Of a stretch of 64,000 bases of DNA, positions 25,290 through 36,959 are shown in pieces. This DNA comes from Pestalotiopsis fici W106-1 (Eukaryota > Ascomycota > Sordariomycetes > Amphisphaeriales > Sporocadaceae). The notes under the pieces are model-generated. The model had not been told where the DNA came from and ran no database searches. It worked only from the letters and a program-made list of their open reading frames with translations. The stretch covers positions 1,229,490 through 1,293,489 of the forward strand of contig NW_006917100.1 of NCBI RefSeq assembly GCF_000516985.1, given 5' to 3'. Position 1 is the first letter of the stretch; the number at the start of each line of letters is the position of its first letter. A program made the translations under genes and the position numbers.

Positions 25290-25460
25290 GTCATCTAATT
25301 AAAATCATTAAGCCAGCACCTCTGCTTATACGTATTTCTATCAACACTTGCTTAGCACGTTAAAAGACTTTACTATTATGAATTTCAATATCCAGCTAAT
25401 TATAATCACCTTAAGTCTTTTCGAGCCAGCACTTTCTATATACACCTAATCAACACTTGT
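25290..25460. repeat. imperfect direct repeat upstream of the giant fossil gene
   Basis: A segment beginning CTAATTA(A/T)AATCA, then CCAGCAC, then ending TCAACACTTG occurs at 25295-25350 and again at 25396-25459. The area keeps CA dinucleotides (lightly RIP-mutated) and lies just before frame J, so it may be its promoter region. Confidence 0.5.
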
Positions 25461-27978
25461 GAGTTTATCGTGTCTAACGATCTTGACCTTGGTCTCACCA
25501 GCTGGTTAAACTATTAAGGCATTCTACTCGGTAAGTCGATAATTCCTCTGTTTCTTAAATCTAATCTAACCAGAATCGAGCCATCCAAGCTCTTTCCTAA
25601 GCCAGGTCTTTTTAGATACAAGTCCCATTGTCTACGTCCCCTTATCCACGTCCTTAGTAAATCTAATATTTTACGGTTTCGGACTCGATTAATTAAAGCA
25701 GGATTATTAAAATCGAGTCTTTTAGCCTATTATCCTTTATAAATAATTTTGTTACTTATCTTAGTAAATTTAGGTTTTTATTAGTCTTAAGCCGCTTCGG
25801 CGTTTTTTGCACCGTTTTAAGCTTTAAATACGGTATAGATAAAACTAACTTAAATTCTATTTACACCTATATTTATATTTTATTAAGTTTTTACGTTCGT
25901 TTATTAATATCTTTTTTTTATAGCTATATCTTTTTAGTAAAATAATATCCACGCCGGCGAACCTAACCCCGGCTAGGTCGATACGAGCGTTTATTCCGAT
26001 AATTACGTCGAAAACGCCGATTAGCTAAATCTAAATTATATCGACGATAGTAATTAATCCGAAGACGAGCTCGAGGTCGAGCTTGCCAGCGCTTTTAAGG
26101 CTTTTAAGGTAGTTAAATTTATAAAAAAAAATCCTTTTTAGCCCCGATTAATTTTAGGGAAACGACTTTTAAAGACGACCGTTGCCTCGCTTATTATTAA
26201 TAGGCTAATAGGAGATCCGAATAAAAAATATTTATAAATAATATATGCTTTTAGGTACGCAAAATAATATTATAAAATAAATGCAAAATCTTATTTAAAA
26301 AGTTATAATAAAAAATTAAAAATATTATAAATTTGCGTTTAATAGCCCGGAACGATTTAATTTTATCGATAAAATATATATACGCGTCCGCGGCTTTTTT
26401 ATTTTAATAAAAAATAACGCAAACGTAAAAGAGGGTTTTGGCTTTTATTACGAATATATTGGTTTATAATATATTATAAAAGGAGTTCGTAGGCTTTTAT
26501 TTTTTTTTATCGAGGCGTAAAATGCCTTTAGGTAGGTTTATTTAGATAATAGGGAAAGGAGGGTTTTTTATTACTCCCCGTTTACGGGCCCTGGCGACCA
26601 GGAGAACCTCCGGATCGTCTCGTGGGGCTTAAACTAACTCCACGGGTATTACCCGATTGCCGTTATACTTTTCGTCGGACATATTTTATAGGCGATAACT
26701 AATTCCGATATTATTATTTAATAGCAGGAGGAGCTATAATTTTATTTTAATACTTTAATAAATATTGGAATTATTAGCGCTATTATTAGTAATACGGTTA
26801 TTTATAACCGTCGATATTAACGTTAATTAAATCTTTCGTTAATAAAAGCCGAAACCGTTTTTTAGACGTTTCGCACGGCAGATAAATCGCCGTATATTAA
26901 AGATTTATTAAATTTGTTTTTTAATTAGCAGTTGTTTCGAAACCGAGATTTTTAAAAAGCTTATTAATCGATAAGCAATAATCCAGTTTTAGAGGGTTTG
27001 CGATTATATAATTAGTGTTAAAAAATAGCCAAAAGCTATAGGCTTACGCCTAACGAGTTTTATAACCTATACTACGTTTAAAATCCCGACTATTTAGAAA
27101 AATTTATTTTTTTTCCGTTTTATTACTTTTCTAAACCTAAGGCTATAAAATAACGCTAAAATTAGGATTTTTATTCGGCCTTTTTCCATTATAGGCTCGA
27201 TAAATTAAAAACTTATTACGGAAAAGATTTAGCTAATTTGGGTTATTTCGATAAAAAAACCTAAAAGTTTTTATTTTTCGCGTACGCTTATTTTTAATAC
27301 GGCATAATTTAGCGGGCCAAAAATAAGGTCGCGTTTTTAGCCGGCGCAAATAATAGCTATATTTAATAGCTAATTTTAAATTTATTTAGCGTTTTATTCG
27401 TTTAATAATAAAACTTTTTATTAATAATTAATATTAATAAAAGGATTTATAGCATAGTTATAGGCTTTGGTTAAAAGAAAAAACCTAGCGATAATAGCTT
27501 TAACCCGGTCGCTTATTTTTATTTATAACGGTTAAATTTTAGCTTAAATTTTTAGCTTATTAATTAGGCCGTTAAAAACTACTTTTTATCCGTTTAGGAG
27601 GATATTCGGCGCCTTATAACCGCGATTTTTTTTATACTTTTCGGTAAATCCCTATATTAGGACGTTAATAAAATATAATACCGCCAGATTTGGAAATCGG
27701 GGCGCGAAAAGCTTATTAGCATATTTAAAGGCAAAACCTTAATTGAAAAAATCCTTTTTTCCAAAAAAGTATAAATATTAAATATAAGCGTTATAAAGGA
27801 TATATTTAGGCAGAGCTCGCCTGCGGTTATAATGCCGGCTGGTTTATTCGTTGCGAATAAGGCAAAAAGCGATAAAGAGTTTTAAAAGGATGCCTTTAAA
27901 TACTTTTGCGAATATTATATATTACCGTTTATTAACAAAAGTAAATTTATGCGATATTAAAAAATAATATGCCTAGTT

Positions 27979-28848
27979 TTGTATTTAAATGGTCCGGAGC
28001 GTCTTTATTAATATAACGGGTGCGGCTATCGTTTTTCTATAAAGTCGAATTTTAATAGATATCGCAGAACCTGCACCTTTTATCTAAATTGCAAAGCGGA
28101 ATTCCCTAATGCTAAAAAGCGTATAGAATACGAAAGGGGGTGTATAGGAAAGCCGGAGTTGGTCGCATAGCCGGAAAGCCACGATTGCAGCGTTTGTGGC
28201 TATCGTTTTGTTATAAAGGCGAATTTCGATATATATCGCAAGATTTGTAATATTTGTCCGGGCTGTAAAGCGGAGTTCCTTAATATTACGGCGCGCGCGC
28301 AACACCAGGGGGGGTATATAAAAAAGCCGGAGTTGGTTGTATAGCCGGAAAGCCACGATTATAGCGCTTGCGGCTATCGTTCTGTTATAAAGGCGAATTT
28401 CGATATATATCGTAAAACCTGCAATATTTATCCGGGCTGCAAAGCGGAGTTCCCTAATATTACGGCGCGCGCGTAATACTAAAAGGAGTGCATAGGAAAA
28501 CCGGAGTTGGTCGTATAGCCGGATCGCTTTTTTTGCGACGGATATAGCTAATTTTTTAGCAAAACGTTAAACCTTAAAAGGTACCGCAAAACCTGTACGC
28601 GGTGTCTAAACTGCAAAACGAAATTCTTCGACGTTATAAAGCGCGCGGAATACGAAGGAAAATATATAAAAAAGCTAGAGTTAGTCGTATAGCCGGATCG
28701 CTTTTTATATAAAGCCTGCGATTATATTGTTATTCGAAATAAAAACCTTATAAGGCACCGCGAAACTAGTTGTTTTAAATGCCTTTATTGCGAACGGGAT
28801 TTTAGGAAGCAAAATAAAGGCAAAATACGCTAAAGGTATAAAGTTAAT
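27979..28848 (+). repeat. 174-bp tandem repeat, 5 units, each coding two zinc fingers
   Basis: Units start at 27979, 28153, 28327, 28501 and 28675, exactly 174 bases (58 codons) apart. Each encodes C-x2-C-x12-H-x3-C twice. RIP turned several His codons CAT/CAC into Tyr, some Cys TGT into Tyr TAT, and a conserved Trp TGG into TAG. His in a GCAC context (unit 5) and Cys TGC codons survived, which confirms the original residues. Unit 5's second finger is degenerate in spacing. Confidence 0.9.
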
Positions 28849-30051
28849 TGCTTAAAACGGCCGGTAACGCTACCTAAAAATAAACTTATAAAAAAAAAGC
28901 AGAAAAGCGCCAGCAATAAGGTCGCGAACCTATCCTATTCCGCATTTACCGCTTCCTTTTTGCCGTATTTAAAGCCCGCAGCTTAGAAGTCGCCTATTAA
29001 GACTTCGATTATAAGGGGGTATTTAATTAAGCTTAACGCCTTAGGTAACGGCGCTTTAATTATTGTTTTTAGTGCTTTTAGTGCTTCTGGTGCTGCTTTT
29101 GGCACTTATGCCCCTGGCAATATTAGTGTTTTCTAATCCCCCTTTATACTTATTTACTAATCTGCTTATTATTTTGTTTCCTAGGCCTTTTTTTCCTTTC
29201 GCCAGGATGGTTTGTCCCCGTTTCTATAAAGGATATAAATATACGATATCCTAACCCTATTTAATAATCGTCCCGATTAGCTAGAGAATTTTAATACGGC
29301 CGCTTTTATATTTAGTAGCTTTTAATATAATAGCTTTTTTTAGGATTTAGGTTTTAGTATTGCCGCTTAGGATACCCGTTGGCTCGCGTTAATTATAAGG
29401 CGGTATAATTTAGCAAAGCGCTTAGCTCGGCGAAAATAGCTGGAAAAAAAAGATATTAATGCGTAAATATTCGAAATCTTCTGGGGCGTTTCGCTATAAT
29501 ATATAGTTTATAATAAATATACGGGTAATTTATTATTTTTTTCCGTTTATTTAGGAGACGCTTTAAGCCGCTTAAATACCCGGTTTAAAACCGACGATTA
29601 TTATAACGCTAGGCGGATGGCTTTTTCGGTTAATACCGGAGCGCTATTCCTAGGTTAGCCTAAATAAGCCTTATATTGGTTTTTAGCCGTTTACGATTAA
29701 ATTACGAATACGGTTACGATCGCGGATTCGTAGCAGCAGGAGGCAGGTTTTTTGCGGTATAATTAGACTTTAAAACGTATAATACATTATTTTAACCAGC
29801 TTAGCTAAAATAACGCAATTTTAACGCTTAAAATATAAAATATCCCGTAGCAAAATAACGGCGTAAACTGCGGTTTATATACCTTAAATAATCTCGCAGC
29901 GTTAGTGTAAGGCGGTATTTATTATAATAGCGATTTATTCGAGCTTTAAGAAAGGCGAATCTAGAACCAGCTCGGGCAAAGTATACCTACGCGAGCATAG
30001 CCTAATACGAGCTAGCACTATTACCCAAACTGGGTTTTTCCGCAGGCATCG

Positions 30052-30120
30052 CCACCACCACCTCCACCACCTATATCACCTCCATCACCTCCATCACCTC
30101 CACCACCTCCACCACCTCCA
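30052..30120 (+). repeat. un-RIPped CCACCT/CCATCA proline microsatellite
   Basis: Twenty-three codons that are almost all CCA or CCT, with a few TCA and one ATA, in frame with the giant fossil gene. It holds more than a dozen CpA sites that RIP left alone, although sequence on both sides is mutated. Confidence 0.85.
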
Positions 30121-30929
30121 GCCAAGCTCGAATTCAAAAATACGGGCCTGACTTTTGGCGATACACCACCGGCGCCGTTATCTCAAGTCCTGGTTCCTTT
30201 TAATATTAAAAAGTCTGCTGGTTTTCCCGCCGGAAAACCGCCCGCCTTAAAGCAGCTAAGCTTAAAATAAATATTTTAGACCTTTAAAAGCCTAATACCC
30301 GCCCCGGCACCTTAAATCTAGCCTTTTTCCGATAGCAAAAAATCTGCTCCCCCTTTGGCTTTTCCGCCTGCTTTCCTTTCCGCTTAGCAATATGAAATAT
30401 TTTCTTTTTTTTATAGCGAAAAGCTGGTTAATAGCAAATTCGAATACAACCTTTACTATAAATTATATAAGCTAAAAGGGATTAGATAATATATTAATGC
30501 TAAGCATTTAAAATATTGCTATTATAGGTTACGCGTTTTTAGAAAAGAAGATATCGGATTTTATAAAGGAAAATGCCTTAAGCGTATTATTTTTAATAAT
30601 AACAATAGTAATAGCGACGATAATATTAGCTAATTAATAGGTGGCTTAAGGCGGCGGGGTAATATATTATTTTAGCTTAAAGTAGATTTTTTTTTTCGGG
30701 GCTCGCGTAGCTTTATTAAATGCTATTTATTATATTTATATTCGTATATTTGCTTAATAATTACTAAAGTTGGATTAATAGATCTATTATATTTATTTCG
30801 AAATTTTTTGCTAATATAAATAAAAGCTTTTCTATTTATATTCTTTTTTTATAGTTTTCCGCTTTTTTTTACGGGAAATTTAAAGTTTAATTTCGCTAGT
30901 CCCGGTATAACGAGGTCGTTAGGAGCAAT

Positions 30930-31620
30930 TATATTATATCCGACGGGAGGCCGTCAAAATCAGGCTGTCGTACCCGAACCCACGCCTGGAAAGTAACCGT
31001 TTTCGTCGAACTCCCAGGCGCATTATAAAAACCGATATTACTAGGTTAGCCGTTTTTAAAGCGGCTGGGCTTGCGTTTAATTTATTCCGCCGAAGACGTT
31101 TATTTAGCGGAGGCTTTAAGTCTACCTTTATAGCCTGGGGCGTTATTAGCTCGAATATTATTACGGTATTTTTTATTACCTTATTATCGACCTTGGCCTT
31201 TATTAAAAACTCTTATAATTATTGGTTTATAAATATATACGGTAAAATAGCTGCAATATTATAGGCGTTTATAATTAATCGTTATATTTAGGCCGGATGG
31301 TATATAGTCCTTTTTTCCAAAGCTAAAGCTAATATCGGGCCTACACTTAGGAAAGCTTTTGCTTGGCGTTTTGCTGCTATATTAGCGCGTATTTCCGTTT
31401 TTAGGTAATTTTTTAGTTCCGTTTTATCCTGCTAATCGCATTTATAATTTATAAGGTATAGCTACGTTTATAAAGGCTTTTATATATTTTAGTTTTTATC
31501 GGAAATATATTTAGGGCGCAAAACCTAATTTGCCGATTTTTTAGCGCCTAAAAAACTTAATTTTTTAGCAACTTAAGCGTAGCCTTTACCTGGTTTTTAT
31601 TAACCGTCGGAAATTTTTTT
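30930..31620 (-). pseudogene. degenerate frame K, convergent to the giant fossil gene
   Basis: A minus-strand frame of about 230 codons. It is helical and basic, with segments such as TELKNYLKTEIRANIAAKRQ and LLSRRGFGYDSLILTASRRI just before a TAA near 30930. The last about 75 bases (30940-31015) keep CA/TG dinucleotides, and the rest is RIP-mutated. It faces frame J tail to tail. Family not recognised. Confidence 0.4.
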
Positions 31621-34600
31621 AAAAATATATTTACTATACCTATTTTCGTAAAAAAGTTATATTTTTTATTTTGCGTATTTTATTTTATTTATAAATGCAT
31701 TTATATTTTTTATATTTAATAGGCTTTTAAAAAACTATATCTCTTATTTAGCGATTACGGATCGGGGAAGTATCGTCCTTTAAATGGATTAATAAAAAGC
31801 AAAAGTTTAAAAGCTGCTTTATGGCATTTTTAATATAAAGGTATAATTTATAGGCCTTCGAAATTTATCGAATCCCTTAATATCTGCTTTAGTTGTTTTA
31901 AAATCGTTTTCGGTGCTGTTTTTGGTGGCAGATTCGGGTGGGTAAAGACGCTTATAATAGTGCAGTATAAATTGGTGTACGGTGCTATAGGGTCGAGCTA
32001 TTAGTGGAAATTATATCTATATGTGTTTCTCTTAAAGGTGTATATACAATCTGTAATCTAGATATATGCTTTGTAAATGTTATAACGGAGTGTTTTGTTT
32101 TTAAAAATTAAAAAATATTATTAGTAATAGTTAGGATAAGCTTAAATTATTGGCGCTTTATTATATAGTAATTAAGATATAGCTATAGCTGTTTATTTCC
32201 AGCTGGGTTGCAGTAGTTAATTATTATATAGAATAATAGATGATTAAGCGTGGAAATAAAGACAGATAAAGCATAAAAAAGGCATATTTATATATATAAT
32301 TTTAAAAGCTATATTATAGCTATATTCGAATAGTTAGATACGTATATAAGCTTAAATATATATATATAAATTATAATTCGAAATATTTGCTATTGCGATA
32401 ATTTGTTAAAATAAAACCGCTTTGTCGCAATCCATCTTTTTTCGTTTAGCGATTCCATATAATATATTATAATTTAGGCTAATATAATTATTTTTTTAAT
32501 TATAGCTTAAATAGGCCATTTTTAATTATACCTTTTAATTCCTTTATAATATTTCCTTTTTATTTTACGTTTTTTAGGTATAAACACCTAAATTTATAAA
32601 AAAGAAAGCTTTATTACTTAAAACCTATTATCCGTTAATTATATAATAAGGGCAATATTTCCAGCTGCTTAATTATATATATATACTAATTATTTTTTAA
32701 TTTCCGCCCGCCGGGCTAGGTTAAGCGTATATTTAATAACGTATAATAATAGATTTTACGATTATAAAGGTTGGGTTTATAACGCTTATTATATAGTTTT
32801 CCTAAGCCGGGCTTATTTACGCTAGCATTTTATAATTTATAGCGCGTTATAATATTATTTTCCTCGACCCTTTATTTATAGCATTTATAGTAATATATTT
32901 ATATTTTACGATTATTTAAAGTAATATTAAGATTAGTACGGCTATTAAGAATTAAAAATAACTGCCGCTAAATTTATTTAAACCGCTAATTTTTTTATTT
33001 TTAATATAATCGAGCTTTTTTTTCTTTTAATTTTCTAGAAATTTTAAATAACGGGTTTTGCCTTATTTATACATTCCTGATTTTTTATATATAAGGCAGC
33101 AGATATAAACGACGCTAGGCTAAGATATTTATCCGTTTGGCACTAGCTATAACTTTAACCGCCTGGCTGATCCTTTTGCAGTTTTTTTTTTTAACCTTTT
33201 AGTCCTTTATATATAGCATTTGTTAAAATCTAGCTAACATCAGCTTTAAAAAATAAAATCTACATTAAGTCCTTTGTTTTACACCGGCTATAATATCGCA
33301 AACTCCTCCTTATATATACTCGAACTGCTTATTAGCCTTCGTAAACTAAGCGCATTTATATTTATATTAAATAGTCTATAATAGCATAGCCTATTTTATT
33401 AATCCGTATTATAGCGATTGCGGAGCATCCTTTTTAAACTAGGATAATTTATATATATATTAAAGATTTATATATATCGTTAAATACCCTTAAGGTCTTC
33501 TTAGATTTTTCGTTTGCGATATTTATAGTGCAATATTCGCACGGTATAAAAATATAGTCCGGCACCGGCAAAACTATACTATTAAGAGACCCCGAATTCC
33601 GCGGTTAAAATACTTGATTTGCTAAACAGCTTCGATATTATCGTCTCGGAATTTACGAAAACTTTAATCGAAATAAAAGGGTATAGGATAATAATATAAT
33701 TCGGGGAGAATATATATAGATTAGCAAAGGCCGGCAATAATAAAGGATAGATTTTTAATATATAGATAGCAGGCAAGAATAAGGGATAAATAGCTTAAGG
33801 CAAAGGGTATTATTATATATAATCTTTAGGTGCACCTATTTTAATATATTTATTTAGCAAAAAGGTCAAAAGTTTATCGACGTCGTATAATATACTACTA
33901 CTGGTAATAGGTACCGGATATACTCCCGGATATTAACCATTTTTGCTCCAGCCTAAAAGGGAACGTCGTAAAATCGTAACAGAGCCTTCGTAAAAAACTT
34001 AGGGAATTTAAACCTATCCGACCCGACCCTACTGCCCAAAAGAGTTTTATGTGATTCCGAGGATTCACAATATCGATTTCCAGCTAACGAGCCGCATTAA
34101 CTAGTCGAGACTAGATCATCCGGGAATGCTTGCTTAAGGCACAACCCCGATTTTCATACCGTAAAGCATCCGGTAATTAATCGTCGTTTTCAGATCTAGA
34201 ACTCTTCCGAGTCGTTAAAATATCGTCGCTTTTCGGCGCTTATATAGCTGCTAAAATAATTAGTTTTATTTATAATATATTTTATTATAAAATTGCCACC
34301 TACGAGATATATTTCGAACCGGCGATAATTCTCCTTCGAGCTTAATAGGCCTTAGAATTCGATACGGCGACGATATATTTTATATTTTATATTTGGTTTA
34401 ATAGCTTAATTATATAAACGGCATTTTTTAATTTCTAAAATATAAAAAAAAAACGGCCGGACGGTAACTCGAATTATAATAGCGAGTTGCGGTTATAGTA
34501 TTTTACCTATAATTTTATTAATGCTATATTTAGTTTAAAGTTACCGGCTTTTAATATAATCGGATTTAGATATAATATAATAGCATTAGTTACCCGATTT

Positions 34601-34719
34601 ATTAGCTATTTATACGGCCGATTAAGGTTTAGAAAAACGTAATAATTATTATAGCCCGGCCCGTTATTTATAAGGATTATATATTATTTAAAAAGTATAT
34701 TTATTATAAATAATTTTAA
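31621..34719. other. mixed RIP-mutated DNA with a lightly mutated island at 33880-34210
   Basis: A short plus-strand fossil stretch at about 33590-33830 ends in a Gly/Asn/Lys/Gln-rich tail. The island at 33880-34210 has normal CA/TG content and no gene. Patches at 31900-32050 are also lightly mutated. Nothing else recognised. Confidence 0.35.
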
Positions 34720-35620
34720 TATATAACGTGTTTTAATATCGATTTAAATATTTAATTATTTATTTATTATTTAAATTTAGGATATTTTTGCCTTTTTCGC
34801 TATTAGGTTTTTATTTATAATAGCCTTTAATTCGTTAAATAGCTTTATAAGCTTAGGAATTCGAAAATCGTAGCTTTAGCGAAATTTTTTAAAAATTTTA
34901 AAAGCGACTTTTATAGCTTTTTTTAAATCGCTAATCCTGCGGGTTTTTAAAAACCGGTAATAAAAAAAAACTCCTAGGTTATAAAAAAAAATAGCATATA
35001 TAGGATTTTGCGTTAAAATAAGGTTTATAGCCTTAAAAGCTATATCCGTTTCGTTTTAAATATTATTTAGCTTATCCGTTTAAAAGGTAAGCGTATTTTA
35101 TACGTATATAAATATATTATATTATTTCGCTAGCGAGCGATTTTTGCTAAAATAAGCTATCGCGGCTTTTTAAAAGGTATTTTAATACTTCTGGAGGTTT
35201 ACGGCATTATTACGCTTTTTAAGCCTCGGATTAACCGTTTCGTAAATATTTATAACGGTAACGTCTGGATTGCCTATTTCGAGCTAGGGCTCCAGGTTTT
35301 ATAAGCGGCCGAGCTAAAGCGGCTTTTGCGTTAAGCCGATGTTAATAGCTTTTTATTCTGCTGGTTTATTATTATAGCTGGCAAAAATAGATATAGTGAT
35401 TTTAGTGACTTTAGTGACTTTGAAGGTGACTTTAAAGGTGACTTTAAAGGTGACTTTAAAAGTGATTTTAAAAGTGACTTTGAAGGTGATTTTGAAGGTG
35501 ACTTTGAAGGTGACTTTAAAGGTGACTTTAAAGGTGACTTTGAAGGTGACTTTAAAGGTGACTTTGAAGGTGACTTTGAAGGTGACTTTGAAGGTGACTT
35601 TAAAAGGTAAAAGTTAAAGC
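34720..35620 (-). pseudogene. degenerate frame L with a Ser-Pro-(Ser/Leu)-Lys repeat
   Basis: On the minus strand a frame of about 300 codons starts with a stop-free 12-bp repeat array coding S-P-S/L-K units (35396-35606), then continues into a basic, helical domain with TAA/TAG interruptions. SPxK repeats resemble histone-tail-like DNA-binding or CDK-phosphorylated linkers. The opposite strand of the array (G-D-F-E/K) is also open, so the coding strand is likely but not certain. Confidence 0.35.
35396..35606. repeat. 12-bp tandem repeat, about 17 copies
   Basis: Units of GTGACTTTGAAG or GTGACTTTAAAG. The two versions differ by one RIP-type transition. The GTGAC part, which on the other strand holds a T-C-A target, is unchanged in nearly all units. 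Confidence 0.9.
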
Positions 35621-36959
35621 AAAAATAAAATAATAGGTATAAGTGCAAGATGGTTTAACGCTGCAAATATTATTTTTATATAGGCATTGGAAAGATGTTA
35701 TATAGCCATTGTTGTTATAGAACTAGAGTTACCGTTAATTTATACTTTTCGTTAAACCTTCCGAATACCGATTGCTTTTTTGTTTATTTAGACTTATTCC
35801 TAAATCTGGACGTATTGCTAATAATCCAGGCTTTTTAGGAAAGGGGAGATAAAAAGCAAATATAAAGTTATAAATAGCTTTATTTATATTTAGTATAATA
35901 GCTAGAATAAATGCTTCGATAATAGATATAAGCGTATAACGCTTAGCAGATAAGCTACGTATATATAACCTTATGGGTAATTTAGTAGGCCCTATACGAA
36001 AAGAAAACCCCGCTAGCCTAGCGTATAAAGAACCTAGCCTTTATTTCCCTTAAATTATATCCGTAGTTATTTAATTCGTGGCTTAAAAATTAAATGCATT
36101 TCGGGAAATATCCGTGCATTAGCTGCGTATTATTTGCTTAGATTAATTTAATATAATATAACGATAGGCCGTATATAAAAAATTATTTATTTATTATATC
36201 CGGTAATTTATATATTTTATTTAATTGCTTTTCGACCCTTTAGGCAAATTATTATTAAAATTGCTATATATAAGGCGTTTATATTTATCGGGCGTAACCG
36301 TATTCGATATTCTGCGTATATATATTTTTGTAATCTAAACTAAATTAAAAAAAAAAAGGAAACCTTACGCTATTTTAGTTAATAGCTATTAGGCGGCGGG
36401 GATTTTTAGAATAGTTGCTATTAGCCAGTTTAGGATTTTGGCGTAAAACCGGGTTCCCTATATTTTATAGCAGTATAGCTATTAGAGCGGTAATTTTTAT
36501 TAGCTTTGTTTTGCTATTTCTAAAGTGTAGCGGAAAATGCTATAATATAATTAAAATAAAATAATTTAATAAAAATACGTTAGTTATTAGTAGTTTATAT
36601 TAGCGCTAAGGCAGATTAAAAGACGCCGTATTATTAGTAGGCGCTGGAATAGCACGGCTTGTTAGCGTTAAATAGTTTAATAAAATTAATAAAATAAAAA
36701 ATAACCGTTTGGATTTAATATATCTCGAGCATACCGTTGCGAACAGCTTTTTTTATTCGAAATACGGTTTATTTTAAAAGGTGTAGTATATATTAACGGG
36801 CGTTTTCCGGATTATAAAAAGCACGGTTTGGCGTATTGCGCTATTAACGGCATTTTTCCAAATTAATTTAAATTATCTATTATATGCGAATTAAATATAT
36901 TAATTAATATCTCGTATTATTATATTTTTAAAAAAAGCCGGGCTTATACCTTTTTATTT
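35621..36959. other. RIP-mutated spacer
   Basis: No frame followed with confidence; no repeat of note. Confidence 0.3.

Larger units (their letters stand above)
25960..30640 (+). pseudogene. giant fossil gene J: C2HC zinc-finger array plus Ulp1/C48-type cysteine protease
   Basis: From 26281 to about 30640 one frame (codon starts 26281+3n) continues for about 1,450 codons with no frameshift; every stop I met is TAA or TAG. An acidic N-terminal part (about 25990-26120) lies in another frame, so a frameshift or intron precedes 26281. Layout: an unassigned domain (26281-27970); five tandem 58-codon modules, each with two C-x2-C-x12-H-x3-C fingers (27979-28848); and a Ulp1-like protease. In the protease the His is now a Tyr codon at 29674, Asp is at 29725, Gln at 29851 and Cys at 29869 in Q-N-N-G-V-N-C-G-L-Y. 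Spacings of 17, 48 and 6 residues fit yeast Ulp1 as I remember it (17, 49, 6). A proline-rich linker (30052-30120) and another C2HC finger near 30500-30570 follow. Ulp1-type proteases accompany several large eukaryotic DNA transposons; which type this is remains open. Confidence 0.75.

Noticed and set aside
29063..29254. 63-codon hydrophobic open frame (Val/Leu-rich)
   Set aside because: It is an out-of-phase shadow of the giant fossil frame, which runs through the same bases coding a Ser/Ala/Gly-rich linker.
33540..33600. P-loop-like SGTGKT reading in a RIP-mutated frame
   Set aside because: The full Walker A spacing is not met and the neighbouring coding-like stretch is in another frame.
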